Below, one piece after another: positions 8,287 to 16,884 of a DNA stretch of 35,926 bases (within the stretch, counting starts at the first letter, position 1; each line of letters begins with the position of its first letter). The position numbers and the translations under genes were made by a program. Source of the stretch: UBA4738 sp002413305 (GTDB lineage: Bacteria; Actinomycetota; UBA4738); the NCBI GenBank assembly GCA_036847185.1, contig DAIUAM010000031.1:1-35926 (forward strand). Reading direction: 5' to 3'. The notes under the pieces were generated by a model. That model saw only the letters and a list, made by a program, of their open reading frames with translations. It was not told the DNA's origin and searched no databases.

Positions 8287-9048
8287 ATGTTCACCCCCGA
8301 GGAACGGGACGAGGTCCGGTCCGGTCTGCTTCGACTGGCCGGCGAGGACCCTCGCCTGAGCGGCGCGGCGATCACTGGGTCGGCCTCGCAGGGGCGCGAG
8401 GATCGGTGGTCGGACATCGACCTGTTCTTCGGCGTCACGACCGGGGACGATCTGGAGGAGACCGTCGATGCCCGGACGGCGCTCCTCCACGACCGGTTCG
8501 GCGCGCTCCATCACTTCGACCTGCGGGCGGGATCGGCGACCTATCGCGCGTTCATCCTTCCCAGCTGCCTGGAGGTCGACCTCGGCTTCTCGCGCGCGTC
8601 CGAGTTCGGCGCTCGCGGGCCGGGCTTCCGGACGGTGTTCGGTGAGGAGGTCGATCGTCCGCCGGCACCGCCTCCCGACGGCGGCCACGTGATCGGGCTG
8701 TCGTGGCACCACACGCTCCACGCCCGGGTCTGCATCGAACGGGACCGGCCGTGGCAGGCCGAGTACTGGATCAGCGGACTTCGCGACCACGCGCTGACCC
8801 TGGCCTGTCTTCGGCTCGGCCTGCCCGCGGCCTACGCGAAGGGGGCCGACGCCGTGCCACGGGAAGTGACCGCCGGGCTCGAGGCGGCGCTCGTGCGCTC
8901 CCTGGCGAAAGACGACCTGTGGCGGGCGCTCCGGGGGGCGGTGGCGGGGTTCCTCAGGGAGCTGCACCAGGCCGATCCGCTCCTCGGGCACCGGCTGGAA
9001 GCGCCCCTGCTCGAGCTGGCGAAGATCGGGGCCGGCCAGGACGGCTGA
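8287..9048 (+). CDS. Nucleotidyltransferase-fold protein (aminoglycoside adenylyltransferase-like)
   Basis: A 253-aa protein. The nucleotidyltransferase signature is GSASQG followed by WSDIDLFF, where the two aspartates bind Mg2+ and are catalytic; a third acidic residue is likely in LEVDLGF. The C-terminal half is helical, with HALTLACLRLGLP, as in ANT-type enzymes and their many housekeeping relatives. Such proteins transfer AMP to a small molecule or protein, but the acceptor cannot be named and resistance should not be assumed. The start ATG 8287 has no Shine-Dalgarno sequence; TAGGCT lies at 8271-8276, ten bases before it. Confidence 0.8.
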   Translation: MFTPEERDEVRSGLLRLAGEDPRLSGAAITGSASQGREDRWSDIDLFFGVTTGDDLEETVDARTALLHDRFGALHHFDLRAGSATYRAFILPSCLEVDLGFSRASEFGARGPGFRTVFGEEVDRPPAPPPDGGHVIGLSWHHTLHARVCIERDRPWQAEYWISGLRDHALTLACLRLGLPAAYAKGADAVPREVTAGLEAALVRSLAKDDLWRALRGAVAGFLRELHQADPLLGHRLEAPLLELAKIGAGQDG

Positions 9049-9137
9049 ACCTTTCGGGCGGTCGTCTGTCGTCGGATGCGCCGAAGGTCCCGCCACGTCG
9101 GCGTCGTTCGGCCCGTCCCTTCGGACGACCCTCGCCG

Positions 9138-9143
9138 TAGCCT
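9138..9143 (+). promoter_or_regulatory. Candidate -10 box (TAGCCT) upstream of the WhiB-like gene
   Basis: TAGCCT would give a transcript with a leader of roughly 80 bases before ATG 9231. No clear -35 box is seen. This box is weak evidence on its own, but it resembles the TAGNCT boxes at 9599 and 18777. Confidence 0.25.
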
Positions 9144-9230
9144 CGACCGAGCTGTCCCGCGACGGGAACAAGAGCGAACGGGGACGAAGGGATGCGCGAG
9201 CCGCACGTCGAGATCCTGGAGGTACCGAGC

Positions 9231-9491
9231 ATGGCTTGGGGCGGCCGAGCCCGCTGCGCGGCCGAGGACCCCACCCTGTTCTTCCCGAATGGTGACTCCC
9301 CCGGGACCCGCGCGAAGGCCGCCGAGGCGAAGAAGCTCTGCTTCGAATGCGGGGTGCGCCTCGAATGCCTCCGGTGGGCGATCGAGACCGGCCAGGAGGA
9401 GGGCATCTGGGGCGGGCTGGGTGTGCGCGAGCTCCGCCGGCACCGGCGAGGGCTCCGGTCGGCCCACCAGCCCAGCCCCGGCCGGCTCTAA
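9231..9491 (+). CDS. WhiB-family iron-sulfur transcriptional regulator
   Basis: An 86-aa protein with the four invariant cysteines (C9, C37, C40, C46) that hold a [4Fe-4S] cluster, the DPxLFFP stretch (residues 13-19), and the GIWGG turn (58-62) followed by a basic C-terminus that contacts DNA. WhiB proteins bind the primary sigma factor and sense redox or nitric oxide; they are confined to actinobacteria and their phages, which places this genome. ATG 9231 is preferred because GGAGGT (9218-9223) lies seven bases ahead. An upstream in-frame ATG at 9192 would add 13 residues. The subclass (WhiB1-7) is not clear. Confidence 0.93.
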   Translation: MAWGGRARCAAEDPTLFFPNGDSPGTRAKAAEAKKLCFECGVRLECLRWAIETGQEEGIWGGLGVRELRRHRRGLRSAHQPSPGRL

Positions 9492-9612
9492 GAGGCGCGG
9501 AGGGCGTCCGCTCAACCCGCGATGCGGAGCGCGACGGCAGGCCGGATGCGAGACGTTCCCGAGCGGGCACGCCCTCGCGCCCGACGGCCCGCCTGGCATA
9601 GACTCCCCGAAC

Positions 9613-9855
9613 ATGGACGACACCTCCGACCGGTTCATCGAGACCATCTCTCAGCTCGAGGAGGTCACGGACTCCGTGACTCCCGAGGAGGCCCACCGCG
9701 GGTTCGACGAGACGACGCTGCAGGTCTTCTGGAAGAAGTGGCCGGAGCTCTCGGCGTGGGCGGGCTCGCTGTGGCGGATGTTGAGCGAGGAACTGTCTGG
9801 GCCGGCCACACCACATGGGGACTCCGACCACCACGAGGTCGGAAGCAGCGGCTGA
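9613..9855 (+). CDS. Small acidic hypothetical protein
   Basis: An 80-aa protein, probably helical (DRFIETISQLEEVTDSVTPEEAHRGFDETTLQVFWKKW is spread over residues 6-43), rich in Glu, Asp and Trp, with no cysteines and no signal peptide. TAGACT at 9599-9604 lies eight bases before ATG 9613 and no Shine-Dalgarno sequence exists, so a leaderless transcript is likely. The 3' end is 20 bases from the CBS gene on the same strand, suggesting an operon with CBS and PPK2. No family recognised. Confidence 0.55.
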   Translation: MDDTSDRFIETISQLEEVTDSVTPEEAHRGFDETTLQVFWKKWPELSAWAGSLWRMLSEELSGPATPHGDSDHHEVGSSG

Positions 9856-9874
9856 GAGGCTGAGGGAGATCGCC

Positions 9875-10252
9875 ATGGCCGTCGTCAGCGACGTGATGAA
9901 TCCCGACGTGCTGACGACCACGGCGGAGACGTCGATGGCCGACGCGGCCCGGGCGATGGTCAAGGCGAAGGTCGGGTCCATCGTGGTCATGCAGGCGTCA
10001 TGGCTGGACGGGATCCTCACCGAACGCGACGTGCTTCGCGCCGCGGCCTCGGGCGAGGACCTCACCGCGTCTCCAGTGTCGAAGTGGATGACGCCCGATC
10101 CGCAGTCCGCGAGCCTGGACATGTCGCTGGACGACGCTGCGCAGCTCATGCTGCTGAACGGGTTCCGGCACCTCCCCGTGGTCGAGGGCAAGGAGGTCCG
10201 CGGCGTGGTGAGCATCCGGGATCTCTTCGCCGCCAGGATCCGCCGGGCCTGA
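9875..10252 (+). CDS. Tandem CBS-domain protein
   Basis: A 125-aa protein made of two CBS motifs and little else. Repeat 1 opens with VSDVMNPDVLTT and ends LDGILTERDVLRA; repeat 2 opens with VSKWMTPDPQS and ends RGVVSIRDLFAA. CBS pairs bind adenosyl ligands (AMP, ATP, SAM) and regulate partners. GAGGGAG at 9862-9868 supports ATG 9875 over an earlier in-frame ATG at 9815. The stop touches the start of the polyphosphate kinase gene (TGAATG), so the products are coupled. A role in sensing adenylate charge for PPK2 is attractive but only inferred. Confidence 0.85.
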   Translation: MAVVSDVMNPDVLTTTAETSMADAARAMVKAKVGSIVVMQASWLDGILTERDVLRAAASGEDLTASPVSKWMTPDPQSASLDMSLDDAAQLMLLNGFRHLPVVEGKEVRGVVSIRDLFAARIRRA

Positions 10253-11065
10253 ATGGCCGGCCTCAGGCGACAGGACCGGGTCCCCCGGAAGACCTACGAG
10301 CGGGAGCTCCTTCGCCTCCAGGAGGAGCTGGTGAAGATGGCGGAGTGGGTCCGAGACTCGGGAGCCCGCGTCGTGGTCGTCTTCGAAGGCCGCGACGCCG
10401 CGGGCAAGGGCGGGACGATCAAGCGGATCACGGAGTTCCTGAACCCGCGCATCGCCCGCATCGTCGCCCTTCCCGTGCCGACGGAGCGGCAGAAGACCCA
10501 GTGGTACTTCCAGCGCTACGTCGAATGGCTTCCCGCGGCGGGCGAGATCGTGCTGTTCGACCGGAGCTGGTACAACCGGGCCGGGATCGAGAAGGTCCTC
10601 GGGTTCTGCACGCCTCAGGAGCACCGCCTGTTCCTTCAGCAGTGCCCGATCTTCGAGCGGCTCCTGGTCGAAGACGGCATCCACCTCATCAAGTACTGGT
10701 TCTCGGTCAGCGACGAGGAACAAGCCCGCCGGTTCGAAGCGCGCATCGACGACCCGATGCGACGGTGGAAGCTGTCGTCGACCGACCTCTCATCACGGAC
10801 GCAGTGGGTCGAGTACTCGCGAGCCAAGGACGAGATGTTCGTTCACACCGACATCCCCGAGGCGCCGTGGTTCGTGGTTCCGGCCGACGACAAGCGGCGG
10901 GCCCGGATCAACTGCACCGCTCACCTGCTGAGCCAGATCCCCTACGTGCCGCCGACCCTGGAGAAGATCCAGCTCCCCAGCCGCGAGTCCGACCAGGGCT
11001 ACGTCCGGCCGCCGCCCGAGATCTACACATACGTCCCCGATCACGCCGCCTCCCTCCTGAGCTGA
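10253..11065 (+). CDS. ppk2: Polyphosphate kinase 2 (class I)
   Basis: A 270-aa P-loop enzyme that moves phosphate between polyphosphate and nucleoside di- or triphosphates. Walker A is GRDAAGKGG (46-54), Walker B is VLFDRSWYNR (Asp 103), and the lid region contains KTQWYFQRYVEWLP. Single-domain length and motifs fit PPK2 class I, which usually phosphorylates ADP or GDP. It is directly abutted by the upstream CBS gene, with no spacer, so it relies on translational coupling. No exopolyphosphatase or PPK1 is in the window. Confidence 0.93.
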   Translation: MAGLRRQDRVPRKTYERELLRLQEELVKMAEWVRDSGARVVVVFEGRDAAGKGGTIKRITEFLNPRIARIVALPVPTERQKTQWYFQRYVEWLPAAGEIVLFDRSWYNRAGIEKVLGFCTPQEHRLFLQQCPIFERLLVEDGIHLIKYWFSVSDEEQARRFEARIDDPMRRWKLSSTDLSSRTQWVEYSRAKDEMFVHTDIPEAPWFVVPADDKRRARINCTAHLLSQIPYVPPTLEKIQLPSRESDQGYVRPPPEIYTYVPDHAASLLS

Positions 11066-11217
11066 CGGCCTCCGCGCGCTCCCGTCACTCTGACCGGCGC
11101 TCTCCTCGGGACGGCCGTCCTCCGGAGGACGTGACCATCGCCCCTGTCGAGCCGCGTTCCCGGGACCAGACTTCCCCCCAGGTCACCGCGCCTGATCGCG
11201 CAGGGAGGAGGACGAAG

Positions 11218-11750
11218 ATGCGCGCGCTGGTGGTGTTCGAATCGATGTTCGGCAACACGCAGAGGATCGCGGAGGCGATCTGCGATGGCTCTCATCTCGG
11301 GCGAGCGTCGAGATGAAGGAGGTCGGCACCGCGCCAACGGTTCTGGACGACGTGCAGCTGGTCGTGGTGGGCGGTCCGACCCAAGGCTTCGGGATGAGCC
11401 GGCCCGGAACGCGCCAGGGGGCTGCCAAGCAGTCCACAAGCGGTCTGGTGTCCTCCGGGATCGGGATGCGCGAATGGCTCGGCTCGGTCCAGCGAGGCCG
11501 GGAGAGCGTGGCGGCGGCCGCGTTCGACACGCGGTTCAAGAAGCCCTCGTGGCTCACGGGCTCGGCTGCCCGCGGCGCTGAGAAGCAGCTGCGGGAGCTC
11601 GGCTTCCAGAGGATCGCTCCTGCAGAGAGCTTCTTCGTGACCGGAACCACGGGTCCGCTCCTGGACGGGGAGCTGGAACGGGCTCGCCGGTGGGGCGAGG
11701 AGCTGGCGTCGAGGTTCGACGCCTCCGAACCCGACCTCCGGGCCTCCTGA
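11218..11750 (+). pseudogene. Flavodoxin-domain protein, frameshifted
   Basis: The gene starts at ATG 11218 behind GGGAGGAGG. The first 25 codons (RALVVFESMFGNTQRIAEAI) are the FMN phosphate loop of a flavodoxin. Near 11290 one base is missing: restoring a C after GATGGC gives DGLSSRASVEMKEVGT and joins the second part, which continues in another frame to 11750 (VVVGGPTQGFGMSRP, SSGIGMREWL, VTGTTGPLLDGELERARRW). The rebuilt product, about 177 aa, matches actinobacterial flavodoxin-domain proteins of unknown electron partner. As written, translation from 11218 stops at 11316. ATG 11313 could still give a 145-aa fragment that lacks the flavin loop and would not bind FMN. Confidence 0.75.
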
Positions 11751-11799
11751 CCCCCACGCTTCCCTTTCCGCGCCCGGCCGGAGAGAATCTGCCTCGACG

Positions 11800-13878
11800 A
11801 TGAAGCCGAGGACCGCTTCCAGAGTGGCCTGGTCGATCGGGACGTTCTCGATCGCCCTGATGATCAGCGCGCTCGTGCTCATGTTCCTCGACCGCCATAT
11901 CGCGCTGCCCGAGGGTGCCGCCGGAGCTCGATGGAACTTCTCCAACGTCCTGAACGTGGCGGTCAACATCGCCGTTCCCGCCATCGGGCTCCTCCTCGCC
12001 TCACGCCGGCAGGAGAACCCGATCGGATTGATGTTCCTGGCCGCGGGGTTCACGCTGGGCATCGGCGCATTCGGCCTGGCCTACGGGGTCACCGGGCTGC
12101 TGGTACACCCCGGGTCCCTGCCGGCGGGCCGGGCACTCGTGTGGCTGGGCAGTTGGGTCGGGTTCATCCCGCTGGGCGTCCTCGCCTTCCTGTTCCTGCT
12201 GTTCCCCACCGGTCACCTCCGAACGCCTCGGTGGCGCCCCATCGCGCGGTTCATGGCGGGCGCATTCGCGCTGGTGACCGCGTTCATCCTCATCTTCGCG
12301 ACCGCGGCATGGCAGCATCCCTTCAGACAGTCCTCAGGGGGAAACCTGCTCGGATTGTTGTTCGTCCTGCCCCTGGTCGCCGCGCTCGGAGCATCCCTCG
12401 TCGCGATCGTCGTCCGATTCAGGGGGTCGGTCGGGGAAGAGCGTCTGCAACTGAAGTGGTTCGCCACGAGCGCCGTACTGGTCGTCGCCACGTTTTTCGC
12501 CTCGTTCTTCTCGACCTCCTCGACAACTCCCCCGCTCATATCGGTGCTTCAGAGCCTGGCGTTTGTGCTGCTGTGGACGGCGATCGGCATCGCCGTCTTG
12601 AAGTACAGGCTCTACGAGATCGATGTCGTGATCAGCAGGGCCGTCGTGTACGGATCGCTGGCGGTCTTCATCACGCTCGTCTACGCCGGCCTGGTCATCG
12701 GCATCGGGTCCTTGGTCGGCAACCGACGGAACCCGCTGTTGTCGGCCATCGCTGCGGCGTTGGTCGCGATCGCGTTCCAGCCGGTCCGCCAGCGGGCGGG
12801 CAGGCTCGCCAACCGAGTCGTCTATGGCAAGCGGGCCACCCCCTACGAGGTGCTGTCGGACTTCGCCGGGCGGATCGCCGGCACCTATTCCTCGGAGGAT
12901 GTACTGCCCCGGATGGCCCAGATCGTCGCGGCAGGGACCGGCGCAGAGCGGGCCGTCGTGTGGCTCCGGGTGGGAAACGAGTTCCGGGCCGAAGCCGCCT
13001 CCGATGGCTCCCCCGAGGTGGCGGTCCTTCCCGTCGAAGGCGGGGCCACCCCTTCCTTGCCACCGGGCGAGGTGGGCGTCCCCGTCACGCACAGCGGTGA
13101 GCTCCTGGGAACCATCTCGATCCGGATGCCCAGGGGCGAAGCGCTCACGTCCGCAGGTGAACGGCTGGTCTCAGACGTGGCCTCCCAGGCAGGCTTGGTC
13201 CTGCGGAACGTCCGGCTGATCGAGGAGCTTCGAGCTTCCCGGCAGCGGATCGTGGCCGCCCAGGACCAGGAGCGGCGGAAGCTGGAGCGCAACATCCACG
13301 ACGGCGCGCAGCAGCAGCTCGTGGCCCTGGCGGTCAAGGCGAACCTCGCCCAGTCGATGGCGCGGAAGGACCCCGAGAGGGCGGAGGAGATGCTCTCCCA
13401 GCTCAGGGTGGACGCGCAGGATGCCCTGGAGAACCTCCGGGACCTGGCCCGCGGGATCTACCCGCCGCTCCTGGCCGACCAGGGGCTGGTGGCGGCGCTC
13501 ACCGCGCAAGCTCGCAAGTCACCCTTGCCGGTGACCGTGGAGGCGGACGGGGTCGGGCGGTTCCCGCAGGACGCCGAGGCCGCCGTCTACTTCTGTACGC
13601 TGGAGGCGCTGCAGAACGTGGCCAAGTACACCCAGGCCAGCGGGGCGACCATCCACCTGTCCAGAACGGACGGCGAGCTGGAGTTCGAGGTCACCGACGA
13701 CGGTGTCGGCTTCGATCCGACGGCCACGGGCTACGGCACGGGGACGCAGGGCATGGCAGACCGCCTGGCGGCGCTCGGCGGCGATCTGGTGGTGACCTCC
13801 TCCCCAGGTGCCGGCACCAAGGTCCGGGGCCGCGTCCCTGCCACCACATCCGACACAGGCCGTCCTCGATCCCACTAG
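11800..13878 (+). CDS. Membrane sensor histidine kinase with GAF domain (HisKA_3/NarX-type)
   Basis: A 692-aa kinase. Residues 1-300 contain about eight hydrophobic segments forming a polytopic membrane sensor. A GAF-like domain follows (about 350-470), then the dimerisation helix with phosphoacceptor His 500 in ERNIHDGAQQQL, and a GHKL ATPase domain (EALQNVAKYTQ, DDGVGFDPT, GTQGMADRLAALGG). This is the kinase type that pairs with NarL/LuxR response regulators. No regulator is adjacent; the nearest LuxR-type genes lie at 19.9-21.4 kb on the other strand. The start ATG 11800 has no obvious Shine-Dalgarno sequence. Confidence 0.92.
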   Translation: MKPRTASRVAWSIGTFSIALMISALVLMFLDRHIALPEGAAGARWNFSNVLNVAVNIAVPAIGLLLASRRQENPIGLMFLAAGFTLGIGAFGLAYGVTGLLVHPGSLPAGRALVWLGSWVGFIPLGVLAFLFLLFPTGHLRTPRWRPIARFMAGAFALVTAFILIFATAAWQHPFRQSSGGNLLGLLFVLPLVAALGASLVAIVVRFRGSVGEERLQLKWFATSAVLVVATFFASFFSTSSTTPPLISVLQSLAFVLLWTAIGIAVLKYRLYEIDVVISRAVVYGSLAVFITLVYAGLVIGIGSLVGNRRNPLLSAIAAALVAIAFQPVRQRAGRLANRVVYGKRATPYEVLSDFAGRIAGTYSSEDVLPRMAQIVAAGTGAERAVVWLRVGNEFRAEAASDGSPEVAVLPVEGGATPSLPPGEVGVPVTHSGELLGTISIRMPRGEALTSAGERLVSDVASQAGLVLRNVRLIEELRASRQRIVAAQDQERRKLERNIHDGAQQQLVALAVKANLAQSMARKDPERAEEMLSQLRVDAQDALENLRDLARGIYPPLLADQGLVAALTAQARKSPLPVTVEADGVGRFPQDAEAAVYFCTLEALQNVAKYTQASGATIHLSRTDGELEFEVTDDGVGFDPTATGYGTGTQGMADRLAALGGDLVVTSSPGAGTKVRGRVPATTSDTGRPRSH

Positions 13879-13968
13879 GCGCGTCTGGCTGAGCGCGGGA
13901 AACGCGAATCCGGGTATCGTGGGAGACAGCCTCGAGCGGCCCCCAGCGGTCAGGCGAAAGGAGACACG

Positions 13969-14337
13969 ATGCTGAACCTCACCACTGTCATGATCTGTTC
14001 CGAGGACCCGCAGGGGTTGAGCGCCTTCTACACGAAGGTCCTCGGTGAGCCTGCCTGGCAAGACATGAGCTACGTGGGCTGGCAAGCGGGCAACGGGATG
14101 TTGCTGATCGGCCCCCACTCGGAAGTGAAGGGCCGCAACGACATGCCGGGCCGCATCATGGTGAATTTCGAGACGCCCGACGTGAAGGCGGAGTTCGAGC
14201 GCATCAAGGGTCTGGGCGTCGCCGTTCAACACGAGCCCTACCAGCCGGGTGGGGCCACCGAAGATCTCTGGCTGGCGACCTTCGAAGATCCGGACGGGAA
14301 CTACTTCCAGCTCGCATCGCCGATGCCGGCGCAGTAG
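13969..14337 (+). CDS. VOC (glyoxalase/bleomycin-resistance fold) family protein
   Basis: A 122-aa single-module protein with the paired beta-alpha-beta pattern of the vicinal oxygen chelate fold: the opening TTVMICSEDPQGLSAFYTKVLG and the closing TFEDPDGNYFQLASP, where the Glu/Asp/His ligands of metal enzymes would sit. Homologues have many roles, so no reaction is assigned. The start is well supported by AAAGGAG just upstream. A GGGTAT box at 13912-13917 resembles the -10 of SigF/SigB-type promoters, but its GTTT -35 partner is missing. Confidence 0.85.
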   Translation: MLNLTTVMICSEDPQGLSAFYTKVLGEPAWQDMSYVGWQAGNGMLLIGPHSEVKGRNDMPGRIMVNFETPDVKAEFERIKGLGVAVQHEPYQPGGATEDLWLATFEDPDGNYFQLASPMPAQ

Positions 14338-14368
14338 CGTCGGCGCGGACGAGCGCCAGGACGCCGCG

Positions 14369-15068
14369 TCAACCCGTGATGGAGACGAGCGTGGCGAAGA
14401 CGATCACGTTGTCGACGAAGTGGCCGGTCGAGGAATCGAAGGCGCCGCCGCACGTGACGAGCCGCAGCTGCGCCCCCTGCACGGGCCCCTACACCAGCTC
14501 GGACGGGAACCGGCTCTTGGAGACCTCCATGAGGCGCGTGGTGCGGAAGGTGGCGACGCCCCCGCCTGGACGAGAGATCTTCACGAGCTGGCCGGGTGCG
14601 AGCTCCCTGAGCCGGTAGAAGACCCCGGGGCCTGCCCGAGAGGAGACGTGACCGACCACGACGGCCGGGCCCGGGTCACCCGGGAACGGGCCACCTGACC
14701 ACCACCCGGCGTATGCGAAGACGGTCGGCACTTGAAGCGTCCCGTCCCGGTTGAGCCCCAGCTTCATCATCGGCGCATCGACGCCGATGGCCGGGATCAT
14801 CACCCGGATGCTTCCGGGAAGCAGCACGGGACGCGCCGGCAGTCCATGCGTCGCGGCGACCGGAGAAACGGAGGGGGGAGGCGGAACCGGCGTCGCGACG
14901 GGCGTGACCGGCGGCGCGGAGGATCGCGGCGCGGAGGATCGCGGCGGGACGGACGACGACCGCCCCCGTGACCAGGCCGACCACGATCACACTCGCGACA
15001 AGCAACGCCCACGCGACCAGATGGCCTCGTGGGCGTTGCCCGCGGCGATGACGTACGCCGTCCGGCAT
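14369..15068 (-). pseudogene. Class E/F-like sortase, interrupted by a frameshift and an in-frame stop
   Basis: The start is ATG 15068. Frame 1 gives a membrane anchor (AWALLVASVIVVGLVTGAV). The Pro-rich linker (PVTPVATPVPPPPSVSPV) and catalytic domain lie in another frame; removing one G from the G5 run near 14965 joins them. The sortase core then reads PAIGVDAPMM, VVVGHVSS (catalytic His) and GVFYRLREL. At 14489-14491 a TAG replaces what should be Tyr (ELV-stop-GPVQGAQ). Beyond it the same frame continues to 14369 with LRLVTCGGAFD, holding the catalytic Cys. The stop therefore removes the nucleophile. The gene starts four bases after the stop of the surface protein at 15073, a classic sortase-substrate pair. 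It is either decayed or carries sequencing errors. Confidence 0.8.
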
Positions 15069-15072
15069 CCGT

Positions 15073-16818
15073 CTACCGCACTCGCGACCACCGCATCAGC
15101 GACGTCCCTCCCAGGGCCAGCAGGAGCCCGAAGACGAGGAACAGCGGAACCCATGGGCGGCCACCGATCGGTCCTGCTCCAGTCTGAGGAGTACCGCTCG
15201 GGATCGCCTTGATCACCAGCGCCTCGGAGGTGCAGTCGCTGGTGGAGGCCGCGTTGTTGTCGTCGCCCGAGTAGGCCGCCTGCCAGTAGTAGGTGGCCGC
15301 GGCATTGAACGTCACGGCGCTTGAATCGGGAACCGAACCATCGGTAACGGTCACCGTGCCGCCATCGGCGAACAGCGTGGAGCAGGTGTTGTCAGAGTAC
15401 ACCGAATAGGTGACCGTGCCGCTGGCGTCAGAGGTGGCGCCGTGCAGCGTCGCGGAGTCATGCACCGAATCGCCCACCGTACCGGTGCTCTCCGACAGTT
15501 GCGTGGTGATGGTGGTCGGGTTCATCCCGATCACGAGCGTTTCGGAGGTGCAGTCGCTCGTCGAGCCCAGGTTGTTGCTGTCTCCTGAGTACACCGCCTG
15601 CCAGTAGTAGGTGGCAGCGGCGTTGAACGTCACCGGATTCGAATCCGGAACCGAGCCATCGGTGACGGTCACCGTGCCGGCGTCCGCGAACTGCGTGGAG
15701 CAGGTGTCGTCGGAATACACCGTGTAGGTGACCGTGCCGCCAGCGTCAGAGGTGGCGCCGTGCAGCGTCGCGGAGTCGTGCACCGAGTCGCCGATCGAAC
15801 CGGGGCTCTCCGAGAGCTGGGTCGTGATGGTGGTTGGGTTCATCCTGATCACGAGCGTTTCGGAGGTGCAGTCGCTCGTCGAGCCCAGGTTGTTGCTGTC
15901 TCCTGAGTACACCGCCTGCCAGTAGAACGTGCCGGTGGCGTTGAACGTCACGGAGTTGGAGTCGGGGACCGACCCGTTCGTGACCGTCTTCGTCCCGGCG
16001 TCGGCGACCTGCGTGGAACATGTGCTGTCGGAGTAGACCGTGTAGGTGACCGTGCCGCCGGCGTCCGGCGTCGCCCCGGTGAGCGTGGCCGAGTCGTGGA
16101 CCGGCTGGCCGATCGAGGCCGTGGATGTCGAGAGCTGCGTGGTGATGCTCGGCCTTGCGATCACGGTGAAGCACTCGAGGGTCGTGTCGGTGTGCTCCCC
16201 CTCCGAGTAGAGCGAGCCGGGCGCCGGGAAGTACTCGGCCCGGAAACAGTACGTCCCGACCTGCGTCGGCGTGAACGGATCGGACGTCGCCGTCCCCACC
16301 AGGGTGTCTCCCGGGGTGACCGTGACCGCGCCGCCGACCTGGGTACCACCCGTGCTGCAATCCGGTGGGGAGCCCGCTGGGCCGCACACGAAGAATTCGA
16401 CCGTGCCGGCCACAGCGCCTCCGGTGACGTTTCCGGTGATCGTCGCGGTGTCCGTGACCGAGCTGCCGATGGGCACCGTGTGCGGGCTCGCCTCGGTGGT
16501 GATGACCGGCGGTGGCGGGACCGCCCCCGATGACAGCGAACGGTCCTGGTTCCCACCGAAGCCGTCGAGGTCGATGAGGCGCATGTGGTAAGGGGACCCG
16601 TTGACGCTCCCGGCCGCGTTCCCCGCTCCCCAGTCGATCTCATTGGCGATGTGGCCGCCCCAGGCGACGACCGGATCCGCCACGTCGGCGGTGAAGCTGA
16701 GGGTGATGGTCTGCTCCCCACCCGCTCCGGTCGGGCCTGTGTAGGCGGAGACGCTCTGGATCGTGCAGTTGAAGCACGTGAAGTCCCCGGGGACCGGGGT
16801 GATCCCCGCGGCCACCAC
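15073..16818 (-). CDS. Ig-repeat surface protein with sortase-type sorting signal, N-terminus missing
   Basis: A 581-aa open frame from GTG 16818; the frame closes upstream at 16839. It has an N-terminal beta domain (FTCFNCTIQSVSAYTG, then HMRLIDLDGFGGNQDRS), one Ig-like domain (near 112-220), then three nearly identical 106-aa Ig-like repeats with conserved cysteines (CTSETLVI). The C-terminus is a cell-wall sorting signal: TPQTG (543-547), a hydrophobic segment, and RWSRVR. A sortase would cut between T and G. No signal peptide exists although secretion is required, and only 66 bases separate it from the divergent protease gene. The 5' end is probably lost. Relatives with this layout occur as wall-anchored proteins in actinobacteria; ligand unknown. 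Confidence 0.78.
   Translation of the reverse strand: MVAAGITPVPGDFTCFNCTIQSVSAYTGPTGAGGEQTITLSFTADVADPVVAWGGHIANEIDWGAGNAAGSVNGSPYHMRLIDLDGFGGNQDRSLSSGAVPPPPVITTEASPHTVPIGSSVTDTATITGNVTGGAVAGTVEFFVCGPAGSPPDCSTGGTQVGGAVTVTPGDTLVGTATSDPFTPTQVGTYCFRAEYFPAPGSLYSEGEHTDTTLECFTVIARPSITTQLSTSTASIGQPVHDSATLTGATPDAGGTVTYTVYSDSTCSTQVADAGTKTVTNGSVPDSNSVTFNATGTFYWQAVYSGDSNNLGSTSDCTSETLVIRMNPTTITTQLSESPGSIGDSVHDSATLHGATSDAGGTVTYTVYSDDTCSTQFADAGTVTVTDGSVPDSNPVTFNAAATYYWQAVYSGDSNNLGSTSDCTSETLVIGMNPTTITTQLSESTGTVGDSVHDSATLHGATSDASGTVTYSVYSDNTCSTLFADGGTVTVTDGSVPDSSAVTFNAAATYYWQAAYSGDDNNAASTSDCTSEALVIKAIPSGTPQTGAGPIGGRPWVPLFLVFGLLLALGGTSLMRWSRVR
15211..16164 (-). repeat. Three tandem 318-bp repeats coding 106-aa Ig-like domains
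   Basis: The repeats are marked by GATCAC at 15211, 15529 and 15847, exactly 318 bases apart. Units two and three are almost identical over long stretches (the segment coding YWQAVYSGDSNNLGSTSDCT), while the unit nearest the C-terminus has diverged a little. This indicates recent duplication within the gene. Copy number could vary or be mis-assembled. Confidence 0.9.
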
Positions 16819-16884
16819 GTAGGGGTGGGGGTACGCTCATAAGCGCTTGAGTCGTTCGCGATCCATGCCGAAGGAGAGGATGGG

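Noticed and set aside
14489..14491. TAG in the sortase as a recoded sense codon
   Set aside because: TAG ends several other genes here (for example at 4414 and 14337) and no recoding machinery is seen; mutation or error is more likely.
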